Assembly: GCA_047616325.1 (NCBI GenBank)
Contig: JBLHGN010000059.1
Coordinates: 1-16,066 of the forward strand
Source: JBLHGN01 sp047616325
Lineage (GTDB): Bacteria > Pseudomonadota > Gammaproteobacteria > Pseudomonadales > Cellvibrionaceae
DNA: 16,066 nt
Reading direction: 5' to 3'
Shown: in pieces, positions 7,253-15,005 of the stretch
Layout: each line of letters begins with the position of its first letter
How positions within the stretch are numbered: position 1 is the stretch's first letter
The notes under the pieces: model-generated
The model's input: only the letters and a program-made list of their open reading frames with translations
Database searches by the model: none
Told to the model about the DNA's origin: nothing
Program-made: the position numbers and the translations under genes

Positions 7253-8627
7253 CTAGCTAGAACGTAATCTTGCCAAATGCACAAGGTTATAGCTCAACAC
7301 CGCAGACCATACAAAGGTTTTAAAACCGTCGAGACCTTTCCATTTTGCTTTTCCCGCACCAAGAGCTCTTTTTGATTCTGAGATATTCCCCTCTACCCCC
7401 GCTCTAAAATTCCGTAATTTATCGAAAGTTTTTTGCTTAGCCCCCATCTCTTGTAGAGATACACCTACCGGCTTATAAAACACGACACGCTTAACTCCAA
7501 TATCTCGACCTTCTGCTACATTTTTTCGGCTGGCGTAACCACCATCAGCGTCAGGCATCGTTTGTAATATTGACTGATGGAACTCCAGTACGGGAAGAAA
7601 TAAATCTTTGTCGGAAGGGTTGCCATCTTCTATACTTAAATAGGTAATAAAACCATTTTTTTCGCTGCTCAAATTAATCTTGTGACCGTACTGAGTATCA
7701 CGAAATCCTTTGACAATAATGTCAGTGTGATCTTCAAACAAACTAACAATCTTTTCTGAAGAAGGCACCTTTTCTTTATGGATAATACGACGCTCCGTTT
7801 GGTCGATTATCCGGAGTGTTAAATCTCTATAATGTACCAAGCTATCAAACCACTTTTTTTGTATGGGGGAGTCGCTATTTTGTTGATTGACGAGATTAAT
7901 TCCTCGGTCAACTTGCGCTATCACAATGCGGACTATCTTCAGTAGATCGGGATAAAGTGCTTCTCTTTCAGTGTTTTTTGCATTGAATATACGGAATACT
8001 AAGGATTTTCCTTTCGTCTTTGATCCGTAAATCGGATTTTTTACCTGTACTCGATTTTGAATTTGCGAGTATTCGACTTAACACTCTGATGTCGTCATTA
8101 ATAATTCGACTATCACTTGGTGGTGCAATATCGCTGGCAACAACCGTACTGTCTATTCTTGATTTTTCCATCGAAATGGTTCCGTCTTTTAGCCGCCCGC
8201 GTGACAGCACGACGTTCACTTTTTCAAGCGTTTCAGGTGTGATCTGACGGATTGTGGCTTGTAATGTCGACCGAGAGGGATACAAGTGATTCGGTAGTCT
8301 CGTGAAGGTACGGTAGGTGATCGAATCTGACAAATGAAATGCCAATTGTTCGTAGTTAACCCACAACTGCTGCTTCAATAATAAATACCTGAAAATACTT
8401 TCTACACTGAGCCCCGTTCGACCGCCAGACGCTTCGCAACCCCCGATCAAATCCAAGGCTATTAGATCAGGTATCTCTGGGTGTTCATGAAGTGAACCTG
8501 ACAGCAATTTCAGCCGGAGGCCAAACTCGTGTTCTGAATAATTTTCGAATGTACTTACTTGAGCAATGCGGGTCTCTCGCATGCTAAATCCTATTGTTTT
8601 TGCTGTTTTTGTTCGCATCTTAAACAT
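7253..8627 (-). pseudogene. ISNCY-family transposase, split by one frameshift
   Basis: The transposase reads in two frames. The 5' part (8627-7968) gives 219 residues and the 3' part (to 7253) gives 223 after M, or about 14 more when read from the junction (NTEREALYPDLLKIV). Together they make about 455 residues, a normal full length. Likely DDE residues are all present: Asp159 in RIDSTVV of the first part, Asp in PDADGGYASRKN and Glu in FRAGVEGNISESKR of the second. Family blocks include RETRIAQVSTFENYSEHE, GRTGLSVESIFRYLLLKQ, HTDIIVKGFRDTQYGHKI and the tail VWSAVLSYNLVHLARLR. The break is at a run of six A on the minus strand (T6 at 7974-7979). Five A would restore one frame, so a single-base insertion explains it. 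No other lesion is seen, so the insertion is probably recent. Confidence 0.82.
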
Positions 8628-8693
8628 AACAAATTCAAGAGGGTTTTTTTAGTTAATATTTAAATATTTTCATGTATTTCAATATCTTATATG

Positions 8694-8707
8694 TTTCTGG
8701 ATGGGCA
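8694..8707 (-). repeat. Right terminal inverted repeat of the ISNCY-like element
   Basis: Read inward on the minus strand this is TGCCCATCCAGAAA, the partner of the left end. CTAG (8708-8711) lies just outside. Confidence 0.6.
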
Positions 8708-8729
8708 CTAGTTAGTAGGCATAACTAGT

Positions 8730-10007
8730 TTAGCTGTCGGCCTTTTCGAACACAATAGCCTTGCTAATACGCGTATCACCAAGCTCTTTTATCTCAAACC
8801 TATAGTTGCCAATCTCAAAGCTCACTGGCGCATCCGGAATGCTTTCCAAGAACTCGACAATAAAACCGTTAAGCGTTTTGGGGCCGTTGGTGGGTAGCTC
8901 CCAGCCCAAGTGTCGATTTATGTCGCGAATAGACGCGGAGGCGTCGATTAAATAGCGGTCATCTGCAAGAGCAGCGATCTCTTGCTCTTGCTCGTCTGTA
9001 GTGTCGGTGGAGAATTCACCAACAATCTCTTCCAGTAAATCTACCAGGGTGGCAATCCCCATAACATCGCCATATTCGTCAACTACGATAGCGACGCGCT
9101 GTTTTTCTTTTTGAAAATTTAAAAGCTGTGTGGGAAGGGGGGTTGATTCTGGGATAAAGTAGGGTTCTGACAGCAGTTGGCGGATAATTTCTTTTGTTAT
9201 CGAGGCGCCATCATCTTGCATAAACTTGGCAATATTGCGCAGATGAAGCACGCCTACGATGTCATTAATGTTTTCTTCGAAAACCGGTAGCCGAGTGTAA
9301 TCTGTGGTTTGTATGGTGTTGCATATAGCGCTTATGTCAGAATTTAGATCAATACCCACTATTTCATTACGCGGAATAAGTATGTCTTCAACTGTTGCCT
9401 TTTCAAGATCTAGTATGTTGAGCAACATGCCTTGGTGTTGGTCGGGAATAAGGTCGCCGGCTTCGTCGACTACCGTCCGCAGTTCTTCTGGGTGTAAATG
9501 GTCACTTAAACTCGAAGTGGAGGTGTCCAGGCCGAAGATGCGTGCAAGGGTATTTGAGATATAATTTACAAACCAGACGGCGGGGTAGAGAAGCAGTAGT
9601 AGTGGCCGTAAAAATAGTGTGGCGGGAAAGGCCACTTTCTCCGGATAAATTGCTGCAATCGATTTTGGCGTGACCTCGGCAAATATCAGAATGATAAAAG
9701 TTAACGCAAGTGGAAGAACCCATACCACTGCCCATTCCCCCCATAGTCGCCGAGTTATCTCCCCTGCGACGATGGTGGCAAGTATGTTGACGAGATTGTT
9801 GCCAATGAGAATTACGCCGATGAGTCGATCGGGTCGGCTAAGAAGTTTGGATGCTCGGATGGCGCCGCTGTGCTTTTTTTTCACCAAATGCTTAAGCCGA
9901 TAACGGTTAAGCGAAAGCATTCCAGTTTCAGAGCTTGAGAAAAGGGCAGAAAATAAAATGAGAGCGACCATCGTTCCAATAAGGAGGTCTGTCGAAATAG
10001 CGTCCAA
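8730..10007 (-). CDS. yfjD: CNNM/CorC-type CBS-domain transporter (YfjD-like)
   Basis: An inner membrane protein of the DUF21-CBS-CorC_HlyC architecture, often annotated hemolysin; characterised relatives affect Mg2+/Co2+ transport. Counting from TTG 10007, the DUF21 membrane domain (about 8-155) has SSSETGM (24-30), GNNLVNI (69-75) and AEVTPKSIA (110-118). A CBS pair follows at about 200-330, with the conserved VVDEYGDVMGIATLVDLLEE at 308-327. A C-terminal CorC_HlyC domain (about 345-425) ends the protein. TTG 10007 is favoured: AAAGG lies about 11 nt upstream and it places the first helix as in relatives. An in-frame TTG at 10040 would add 11 residues without a ribosome binding site. It lies just downstream of ypjD, as in E. 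coli, so an operon is likely. Confidence 0.9.
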   Translation of the reverse strand: MDAISTDLLIGTMVALILFSALFSSSETGMLSLNRYRLKHLVKKKHSGAIRASKLLSRPDRLIGVILIGNNLVNILATIVAGEITRRLWGEWAVVWVLPLALTFIILIFAEVTPKSIAAIYPEKVAFPATLFLRPLLLLLYPAVWFVNYISNTLARIFGLDTSTSSLSDHLHPEELRTVVDEAGDLIPDQHQGMLLNILDLEKATVEDILIPRNEIVGIDLNSDISAICNTIQTTDYTRLPVFEENINDIVGVLHLRNIAKFMQDDGASITKEIIRQLLSEPYFIPESTPLPTQLLNFQKEKQRVAIVVDEYGDVMGIATLVDLLEEIVGEFSTDTTDEQEQEIAALADDRYLIDASASIRDINRHLGWELPTNGPKTLNGFIVEFLESIPDAPVSFEIGNYRFEIKELGDTRISKAIVFEKADS

Positions 10008-10073
10008 TGAGGGTCTAGCCTTTGTTGTCGGGAGCCGCAATAGTGAACGACTTTGCCGATCTATTCAAGTATG

Positions 10074-10865
10074 TTAACGCCCGGCAAGAAGAACTTCCAA
10101 TACAAATTTACTACCAAAATACGCCAACATAAGTGCTGCAAAGCCACCCAGTACCCAGCGAATGGCGGAAGGCCCTCTCCAGCCCAGCGAATGACGTCCA
10201 CTGAGAAGAACGGCATACGTGCCCCACGAAAGGATCGAGAAAACAGTTTTATGTGAAAGTTTTTGGGCGAAAATGTCATCGATAAATATAACACCGGTTA
10301 ATATCGATAAGCTTAAAAACACAAACCCCGCCCACACTAGCTCAAAAAGCAGCGTTTCCATGGTTTGCAGTGGGGGCATCAGGCCCATAATGCCGTGAAA
10401 GTGTTTTCGTTTTAATTGTCTGCTTTGGTAGGCAAGCAGCAGCGCCTGTAAGCTAGCGATAGTCAGTAGGCTATACGCTAGAACAGACAGAAGAATATGC
10501 GCAATAAGACTGGGTGTTAGCTGATTGTCCTTGGTGAGGGGACTGTCGAAAATCTGACCTACCAATAAACCCACAATAGACAGTGGCAGCAGAAACACAA
10601 AAAGGTTATGCAGCGGCTTTTTAGTGCTGCTGACAAGCACAAGCAGGTTGATCACAAAAAAGAAAAGCAGCGCGACCTTAAAAAATCCCAGTTGAATGCC
10701 GCCTTCAGTGGCCATTGAGGTGTAAAGCGTACTGGCGTGAGCAAGCAGTCCCAGCCCAATTAGCAGCATTATCTTGTTAGTGGAAAATCTTTCACGTCGC
10801 AGCATGCGATGGAGCAAATACGCCCATGCGGCCAAGTAAAAGAAAATTGTTATGATATTGGTCAT
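10074..10865 (-). CDS. ypjD: CcsA-like cytochrome c assembly protein family, YpjD
   Basis: A 263-residue integral membrane protein with about eight hydrophobic segments, of the cytochrome c assembly (CcsA/CcmC-like) family. The family handles haem in cytochrome c maturation, but the specific role of YpjD is not established. Visible features are a short N-terminal helix (5-20), a conserved His in the SLIAHILLSVLAYSLLTIAS region (His123), WAGFVFLSLSILTGVIF (178-194), and GRHSLGWRG (223-231), which fits the C-terminal GR...GWRG motif. It is divergent from ffh, the same arrangement as in E. coli, which supports the assignment. The yfjD-like gene follows about 65 nt downstream on the same strand. 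Confidence 0.88.
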   Translation of the reverse strand: MTNIITIFFYLAAWAYLLHRMLRRERFSTNKIMLLIGLGLLAHASTLYTSMATEGGIQLGFFKVALLFFFVINLLVLVSSTKKPLHNLFVFLLPLSIVGLLVGQIFDSPLTKDNQLTPSLIAHILLSVLAYSLLTIASLQALLLAYQSRQLKRKHFHGIMGLMPPLQTMETLLFELVWAGFVFLSLSILTGVIFIDDIFAQKLSHKTVFSILSWGTYAVLLSGRHSLGWRGPSAIRWVLGGFAALMLAYFGSKFVLEVLLAGR

Positions 10866-10983
10866 GGCGCTTTTGTGGTGGGATGGTTTATAAGCGCTAG
10901 GTTAGTGCTTTATCAGCCCATTTTGCAAGTCAAGATTCAGTAGGCTTGTCGCATTCATGTCGCTCCAGTACAAAGATTGAGCA

Positions 10984-11012
10984 ATGATTCGCACATTATA
11001 AACGCATGTCAA
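10984..11012 (-). promoter_or_regulatory. Candidate sigma70 promoter for ypjD-yfjD
   Basis: On the minus strand TTGACA (11012-11007) and AATCAT (10989-10984, 4 of 6 to consensus) are 17 nt apart, about 120 nt before the ypjD start. A perfect TATAAT (11000-10995) lies inside the spacer but has no -35 at the right distance. Prediction only. Confidence 0.35.
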
Positions 11013-11047
11013 AAAATAGCGGGTGCAAAAAGGTGTTTCCCTTAGGG

Positions 11048-11053
11048 TATACT
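11048..11053 (+). promoter_or_regulatory. Candidate -10 box for ffh
   Basis: TATACT lies 74 nt upstream of the ffh start. The best -35 available is weak (GTGCAA with a 19-nt spacer). It is the only good -10 in the leader and sits just before the inverted-repeat cluster. Confidence 0.3.
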
Positions 11054-11057
11054 ACCC

Positions 11058-11090
11058 AGCCTTAAAGGCTTACTTGTAAGGCTAGCCTTT
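11058..11090 (+). repeat. Cluster of alternating inverted repeats in the ffh leader
   Basis: Four copies of a short sequence alternate in orientation: AGCCTTA (11058-11064), AAAGGCT (11064-11070), TAAGGCT (11077-11083) and AGCCTTT (11084-11090). Copies 1:2, 1:3, 2:4 and 3:4 can pair, and 3:4 form the perfect palindrome AAGGCTAGCCTT. They may be an operator or alternative hairpins in the 5' untranslated region of ffh. Confidence 0.5.
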
Positions 11091-11126
11091 GTCGTTTTAA
11101 ATAAATTTTAATATTGATGTCACTAT

Positions 11127-12521
11127 ATGTTTGAGAACCTATCCGATCGTCTTGCGCATTCACTAAAAAAAATCAGCGGCAAGGCGCGCTTAAATCACGA
11201 TAATATTCAGGAAACCTTGAGCGAGGTCCGCAAGGCTCTGCTGGAGGCCGATGTGGCGCTTTCGGTGGTGAAGGAATTCACCAACCAAGTGCGCAAGCGG
11301 GCTCTGGGGGTGGAGGTTGCCAGGGCGCTTAATCCTGGGCAACAGTTTCTGAAAGTGGTCGAAAGTCAGCTTACTGAGCTTATGGGCGCTGCCAACGAGC
11401 AGCTGAACCTGGCACAGCAGGCCCCAGCTATTATATTGATGGCTGGCTTGCAGGGTGCGGGTAAAACCACCACGGTAGCCAAACTTGCACGCTTCTTAAA
11501 AGAGAAAGAAAAGAAAAAGGTTCTTGTGGTTAGTGCCGATGTGTATCGGCCGGCCGCAATCAAGCAGTTGGAAACCCTCGCAGTCGAAGTGGAGGCCGAT
11601 TTTTACCCGTCCAACGAAAAGCAAAAGCCCATTGATATCGCTAAAAGCGCATTAAAGCACGCTAAAAAAATTCACGCGGACGTGCTTATTGTCGATACCG
11701 CTGGGCGTCTTCATATCGACGACATATTGATGCAAGAGATTCAGGGGCTGCATAAAGCTATTTCGCCCATAGAGACCTTATTTGTTATCGATGCGATGAT
11801 TGGCCAGGATGCAGTTAACACCGCCAAGGCCTTCAATGTGGCCTTGCCTTTAACTGGTGTAATACTCACAAAAACCGACGGCGACGCGAGGGGGGGGGCA
11901 GCCCTATCGGTGCGCCAAGTTACCGGTAAGCCCATCAAGTTTTTAGGTTCGGGTGAAAAAACCGAAGCTCTTGAGCCTTTTTACCCCGAGCGAATCGCAT
12001 CGCGAATACTTGGAATGGGCGATGTTATGTCGCTCATCGAAGAGGCCGAGCAGAAAATTGATAAGGCGAAAGCTGAAAAATTGATGCAAAAGGTTGAAAA
12101 GGGAAAGCGCTTTGATCTTGAGGATTTGCGCGACCAGCTCCAGCAAATGCAGAGCATGGGGGGGATGGCCTCTATGCTGGAAAAGCTCCCCGGCATGGGA
12201 GGTATGGCCAAAGTGGCTGAGAAGGCTGATGTTGGTCGTCAGTTCAAGCAAATGGATGCCATTATAGGCTCTATGACGGCTAGCGAAAGACGCAATCCCG
12301 ATGTGTTAAACGGCTCGCGTAAGCGTCGAATAACCATGGGGTCGGGCACCGATATTCAAGATTTGAATCGTCTTTTAAAGCAGCACAAGCAAATGGCAAA
12401 AATGATGAAAAAGATGAAGGGTGGCGGCATGATGAAAATGATGCGTGGAATGGGGGGGATGACGGGCGGAGGAATGCCGCCTATGGGTGGTGGCGGTTTG
12501 CCGCCAGGTTTTGGTGGGTAG
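11127..12521 (+). CDS. ffh: Signal recognition particle protein Ffh
   Basis: The SRP54 GTPase that binds 4.5S RNA and hydrophobic signal sequences and delivers ribosomes to FtsY at the inner membrane. The N domain occupies about 1-95. The G domain has GLQGAGKTT (107-115, P loop), DVYRPAAIKQL (138-148), DTAGR (190-194) and TKTDGDARGG (about 248-257). The M domain (about 300-464) includes the RNA-contact segment ITMGSGTDIQDLNRLLKQ and a Met/Gly-rich tail. Length (464) is normal. The start has no recognisable Shine-Dalgarno sequence, though the leader is AT-rich. It is transcribed away from ypjD and precedes the rpsP operon after a 339-nt gap. Confidence 0.98.
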   Translation: MFENLSDRLAHSLKKISGKARLNHDNIQETLSEVRKALLEADVALSVVKEFTNQVRKRALGVEVARALNPGQQFLKVVESQLTELMGAANEQLNLAQQAPAIILMAGLQGAGKTTTVAKLARFLKEKEKKKVLVVSADVYRPAAIKQLETLAVEVEADFYPSNEKQKPIDIAKSALKHAKKIHADVLIVDTAGRLHIDDILMQEIQGLHKAISPIETLFVIDAMIGQDAVNTAKAFNVALPLTGVILTKTDGDARGGAALSVRQVTGKPIKFLGSGEKTEALEPFYPERIASRILGMGDVMSLIEEAEQKIDKAKAEKLMQKVEKGKRFDLEDLRDQLQQMQSMGGMASMLEKLPGMGGMAKVAEKADVGRQFKQMDAIIGSMTASERRNPDVLNGSRKRRITMGSGTDIQDLNRLLKQHKQMAKMMKKMKGGGMMKMMRGMGGMTGGGMPPMGGGGLPPGFGG

Positions 12522-12860
12522 CTGCCGCTTAAAGTGACCCCGCAATTTGATGGAAAAGCCCCCGGCTGGAGAAATCTTCTCGGAGTGGAAAAAACGCCCT
12601 ATACAACAAGACCGCTTTCATTTACCATACTCCGCCTTTCGTAGGAGGGTCGTTTGTTGCATTTTGAAGCGATTAGTTGTTTTAGCTAGTGGTTCAAGCG
12701 AGAAAGACCGGCCGGCAACGAATTTGTTTTTACCGAGTATTTTTACGAAGATAGTAGAGTAGAGTAGAGAAATTAATAGGTTGTAGGATTGTTTTGGCGG
12801 GCACAGCACTAGCCTGAACATTTAGCCTAAAAACAAAGAATCAAATAGGATAAGACTTAG
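12522..12860 (+). other. 339-nt non-coding interval, leader of rpsP
   Basis: No convincing gene is seen between ffh and rpsP; a 71-codon open frame here (12547-12762) has no family resemblance or ribosome binding site. The interval contains three tandem AGTAG units (12753-12767) and a CCGGCCGG palindrome (about 12707-12714). Possible but weak -35/-10 pairs such as TTGCAT at 12657-12662 were seen; none is convincing. It presumably holds the ffh terminator and the promoter of the rpsP-rplS operon. Confidence 0.5.
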
Positions 12861-13106
12861 ATGGTAAGCATTAGACTTTCAAGAGGCGGTTCCAAGAAGC
12901 GTCCATTTTATCATTTTACTGTGACTGACAGCCGCAAATCACGCGACGGAAGTTTTATCGAGCGCGTTGGGTTTTTTAATCCGATTGCTCGCGGTCAAGA
13001 AGTGCGTTTAAAGGTTGATAGTGAACGTGTTCAGCATTGGGTTAGCCAAGGCGCACAGTGTTCTGAGCGAGTAGCTAAGTTGGTGAAAGAGGCGACGGCA
13101 GCGTAG
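12861..13106 (+). CDS. rpsP: 30S ribosomal protein S16
   Basis: An 81-residue S16, typical length, a small-subunit protein that stabilises 16S rRNA folding. The N-terminal MVSIRLSRGGSKKRPFYH (1-18) and the RDGSFIERVGFFNP block (28-41) are diagnostic. The ribosome binding site AGGAT lies about 8 nt before ATG 12861. It is the first gene of the conserved rpsP-rimM-trmD-rplS operon. Confidence 0.98.
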   Translation: MVSIRLSRGGSKKRPFYHFTVTDSRKSRDGSFIERVGFFNPIARGQEVRLKVDSERVQHWVSQGAQCSERVAKLVKEATAA

Positions 13107-13122
13107 TCGCAGCCTTTTGTCT

Positions 13123-13662
13123 GTGACCACGGGGCGCTCGAATTTAATCACTGTTGGGCGTCTTACTGGCGTATTCGGCGTTAAGGGGTGGCTTAAGGTT
13201 AAATCCTACACCGACCCACTAATGAATATTGCCAACTATAGCCCATGGTGGTTGAAGACCCGTCACGGGGTTAAACCATTTGAAATAGACGATTGCAAGG
13301 CGCAAAATTCGGGTTTAATAGTTCATTTTAAAGGCGTTGACGACAGAGATGCTGCAGCTGAGTTCTGCATGATTGATGTCGCGGTAGAGCGCGATCAACT
13401 TGCTTGCTTGGCGTCAGGCGATTTTTACTGGCACCAGTTGATCGGATTGCGAGTGGTAAGTGAGTTTGAAGATTCTATTTGTGATTTGGGTACGGTTGCT
13501 AATCTCCTTGAAACCGGAGCGAATGATGTTTTGGTTGTTCAAAAAAGCGACACTAGTATCGACGATAGTGAACGTTTGATACCTTATGTTCTGGATGTTT
13601 ACGTACACGAGGTGGATTTGGAGTCGGGCGAAATTAGAGTTGAATGGGATCCTGAATTTTGA
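13123..13662 (+). CDS. rimM: 16S rRNA processing / ribosome maturation factor RimM
   Basis: A late-stage 30S assembly factor that binds S19 and assists 16S rRNA maturation. The N-terminal RimM domain carries VGRLTGVFGVKGWLKVKSYT (the GxxG.kGwlKV motif), and the C-terminal PRC-barrel begins at FYWHQLIGLRV and ends with EWDPEF. Length is about 179-181 residues, as usual. The start is uncertain: GTG 13123 and in-frame TTG 13117 are both possible, neither with a clear ribosome binding site, so coupling to rpsP translation (stop 13106) is likely. Its place between rpsP and trmD is the conserved one. Confidence 0.95.
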   Translation: MTTGRSNLITVGRLTGVFGVKGWLKVKSYTDPLMNIANYSPWWLKTRHGVKPFEIDDCKAQNSGLIVHFKGVDDRDAAAEFCMIDVAVERDQLACLASGDFYWHQLIGLRVVSEFEDSICDLGTVANLLETGANDVLVVQKSDTSIDDSERLIPYVLDVYVHEVDLESGEIRVEWDPEF

Positions 13663-13686
13663 TTTTAGTGTCACTCAGCGATTTAG

Positions 13687-14535
13687 ATGAATGAAATGGT
13701 AAACGACACTTTTAAAGTGGCTGTAATTACCTTGTTTCCCGAGATGTTTACCGCATTGACGGAAAGCGGTATTACTCGGCGTGCTTTTGAGTTAGGCCTT
13801 TTGCAGTTAAAGTTGTTTAATCCACGCGACTTCACCGTGGATAAGCACAGAACTGTCGATGACCGCCCCTATGGCGGCGGTCCGGGAATGGTCATGCGTG
13901 TTGAGCCGCTCGCAGCAGCGTTAGGCGCGGCGAAAGAATGGTGTAGTGAGACGTCGTGCTGTGGCACGGAACAGGTAGAAGATGTCAATGTAATATACCT
14001 GTCGCCACAGGGGCGAAAGCTAGACCAGCCGGGTGTTGAAGAGCTTGTGGCGCATCGAAGCCAGATTTTGATAGCCGGTCGCTACGAAGGCATCGATGAG
14101 CGCTTTATCGATGCGCATGTAGATCAAGAGTGGTCTATTGGCGATTATGTGCTTAGTGGTGGAGAACTTCCGGCAATGGTGGTGTTGGATGTAATCATAA
14201 GAAAGCTCCCGGGGGCACTGGGGGACTCGCAGTCTGCAGAGCAGGACTCGTTTGAAGGTGACCTTCTCGACTGCCCACACTACACCCGTCCCGAAGTTTC
14301 AGGTGGTGTTAAAGTTCCCGATATATTGCTTTCGGGTGACCATAAAAAAATTGAAGATTGGCGCCTAAAACAGGCGTTGGGCAGAACGTTTGAGAGACGC
14401 CCAGATATGTTGAGCGGTAAAACCTTAACAGCCGATCAAAACGAATTACTTCAAGAATACCTGTTAGAGCAGGATGATCGTAAAGTTGATCATGCGTTCG
14501 ATCAGGCTAGCGTTCAAAAGAACGAACAAGATTAG
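13687..14535 (+). CDS. trmD: tRNA (guanine-N1-)-methyltransferase TrmD
   Basis: Makes m1G at position 37 of certain tRNAs using S-adenosylmethionine, which prevents +1 frameshifting. The knot-forming SPOUT domain is evident: VITLFPEMF (13-21), DDRPYGGGPGMVM (58-70), IYLSPQGRKL (103-112), and the SAM-binding knot LIAGRYEGIDERFI (128-141) with WSIGDYVLSGGELP (149-162). The general-base Asp and tRNA-binding segment follow in DSFEGDLLDCPHYTRP (187-202). At 282 residues it is about 30 longer than E. coli TrmD; the excess is an insert at about 85-100 with several Cys and a longer acidic tail. It follows rimM after 24 nt. Confidence 0.97.
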   Translation: MNEMVNDTFKVAVITLFPEMFTALTESGITRRAFELGLLQLKLFNPRDFTVDKHRTVDDRPYGGGPGMVMRVEPLAAALGAAKEWCSETSCCGTEQVEDVNVIYLSPQGRKLDQPGVEELVAHRSQILIAGRYEGIDERFIDAHVDQEWSIGDYVLSGGELPAMVVLDVIIRKLPGALGDSQSAEQDSFEGDLLDCPHYTRPEVSGGVKVPDILLSGDHKKIEDWRLKQALGRTFERRPDMLSGKTLTADQNELLQEYLLEQDDRKVDHAFDQASVQKNEQD

Positions 14536-14581
14536 ACTTTTCAGCCGTGAGGCTTTACACATTGCGCATCGGGAGCAAACC

Positions 14582-14938
14582 ATGAGTTCAAGTAATAAAA
14601 TTATCCAGGAGCTTGATAACGAGCAACTTAGGCAAGAGACTCCTGACTTTAGTCCAGGGGACACAGTTGTTGTTCAAGTTAAAGTAAAAGAAGGTAACCG
14701 CGAGCGTCTTCAGGCTTATGAAGGTGTTGTTATCGCTCGTCGTAATCGCGGCATAAACTCTGCATTTACGGTAAGAAAAATATCTCACGGTATAGGCGTA
14801 GAGCGTACATTCCAGTTGCACAGTAAATTGGTTGACAGTATCCAGGTAAAGCGCCGCGGCGATGTTCGTCAGGCCAAGCTGTACTATTTGCGTGAACTTA
14901 CTGGCCGCGCAGCACGTATTAAAGAAAAACTTGGCTAA
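14582..14938 (+). CDS. rplS: 50S ribosomal protein L19
   Basis: A 118-residue L19 located at the 30S-50S interface. Diagnostic segments are FSPGDTVVVQVKVKEGNRER, YEGVVIARRNRGINSAFTVR and GVERTFQLHSKLVDSIQVK, followed by the RRGDVRQAKLYYLRELTGRA tail. ATG 14582 is chosen because GGGAG precedes it by about 7 nt and the family starts here; a longer frame opening at 14474 overlaps trmD and adds unrelated residues. It is the last gene of the operon, followed by a strong terminator. Confidence 0.97.
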   Translation: MSSSNKIIQELDNEQLRQETPDFSPGDTVVVQVKVKEGNRERLQAYEGVVIARRNRGINSAFTVRKISHGIGVERTFQLHSKLVDSIQVKRRGDVRQAKLYYLRELTGRAARIKEKLG

Positions 14939-14962
14939 GCTGATCAGTGTTAAAAGGTAGTG

Positions 14963-14988
14963 AAAAAAGCGGCTTCGGTCGCTTTTTT
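14963..14988 (+). terminator. Rho-independent terminator after rplS
   Basis: AAAAAAGCGGC-TTCG-GTCGCTTTTTT forms an 11-bp stem (one G-U wobble) closed by a stable UUCG tetraloop. The 3' arm ends in six T. It lies 24 nt after the rplS stop and marks the end of the rpsP operon. The A-rich 5' arm could make it partly effective in the other direction. Confidence 0.92.
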
Positions 14989-15005
14989 GCGTTAAGCTCG
15001 ACAGT

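Larger units (their letters stand above)
7050..8707 (-). mobile_element. ISNCY-family (ISDol1-like) insertion sequence
   Basis: An element of about 1.66 kb holding one (frameshifted) transposase. Ends are inferred from imperfect terminal inverted repeats: TGCCCGCCCATAAA at 7050-7063 against TGCCCATCCAGAAA read inward from 8707 (11 of 14 match). Both ends are flanked by CTAG (7046-7049 and 8708-8711), which may be a 4-bp target duplication or, since CTAG is palindromic, part of the repeats. The transposase is on the minus strand. About 200 nt separate its stop from the left end, with no gene visible there. The family name is from recognition of the transposase and is less certain than the element itself. 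Confidence 0.75.

Noticed and set aside
7968..7985. Programmed -1 frameshift of the transposase at A AAA AAC
   Set aside because: The shift needed to join the halves is +1 (or -2); the -1 frame hits a stop within 14 codons, so the usual slippery mechanism does not fit.
10995..11000. Perfect TATAAT on the minus strand as the ypjD -10 box
   Set aside because: No -35 at 16-18 nt; the TTGACA present is only 6 nt away and pairs better with AATCAT further downstream.
12547..12762. 71-codon open frame between ffh and rpsP
   Set aside because: No family resemblance, no ribosome binding site, and it runs into the AGTAG repeats; better read as non-coding leader.
14474..14581. Longer N-terminus for L19 beginning inside trmD
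   Set aside because: L19 has a well-defined start at 14582 with GGGAG upstream; the extension is a trmD shadow frame.
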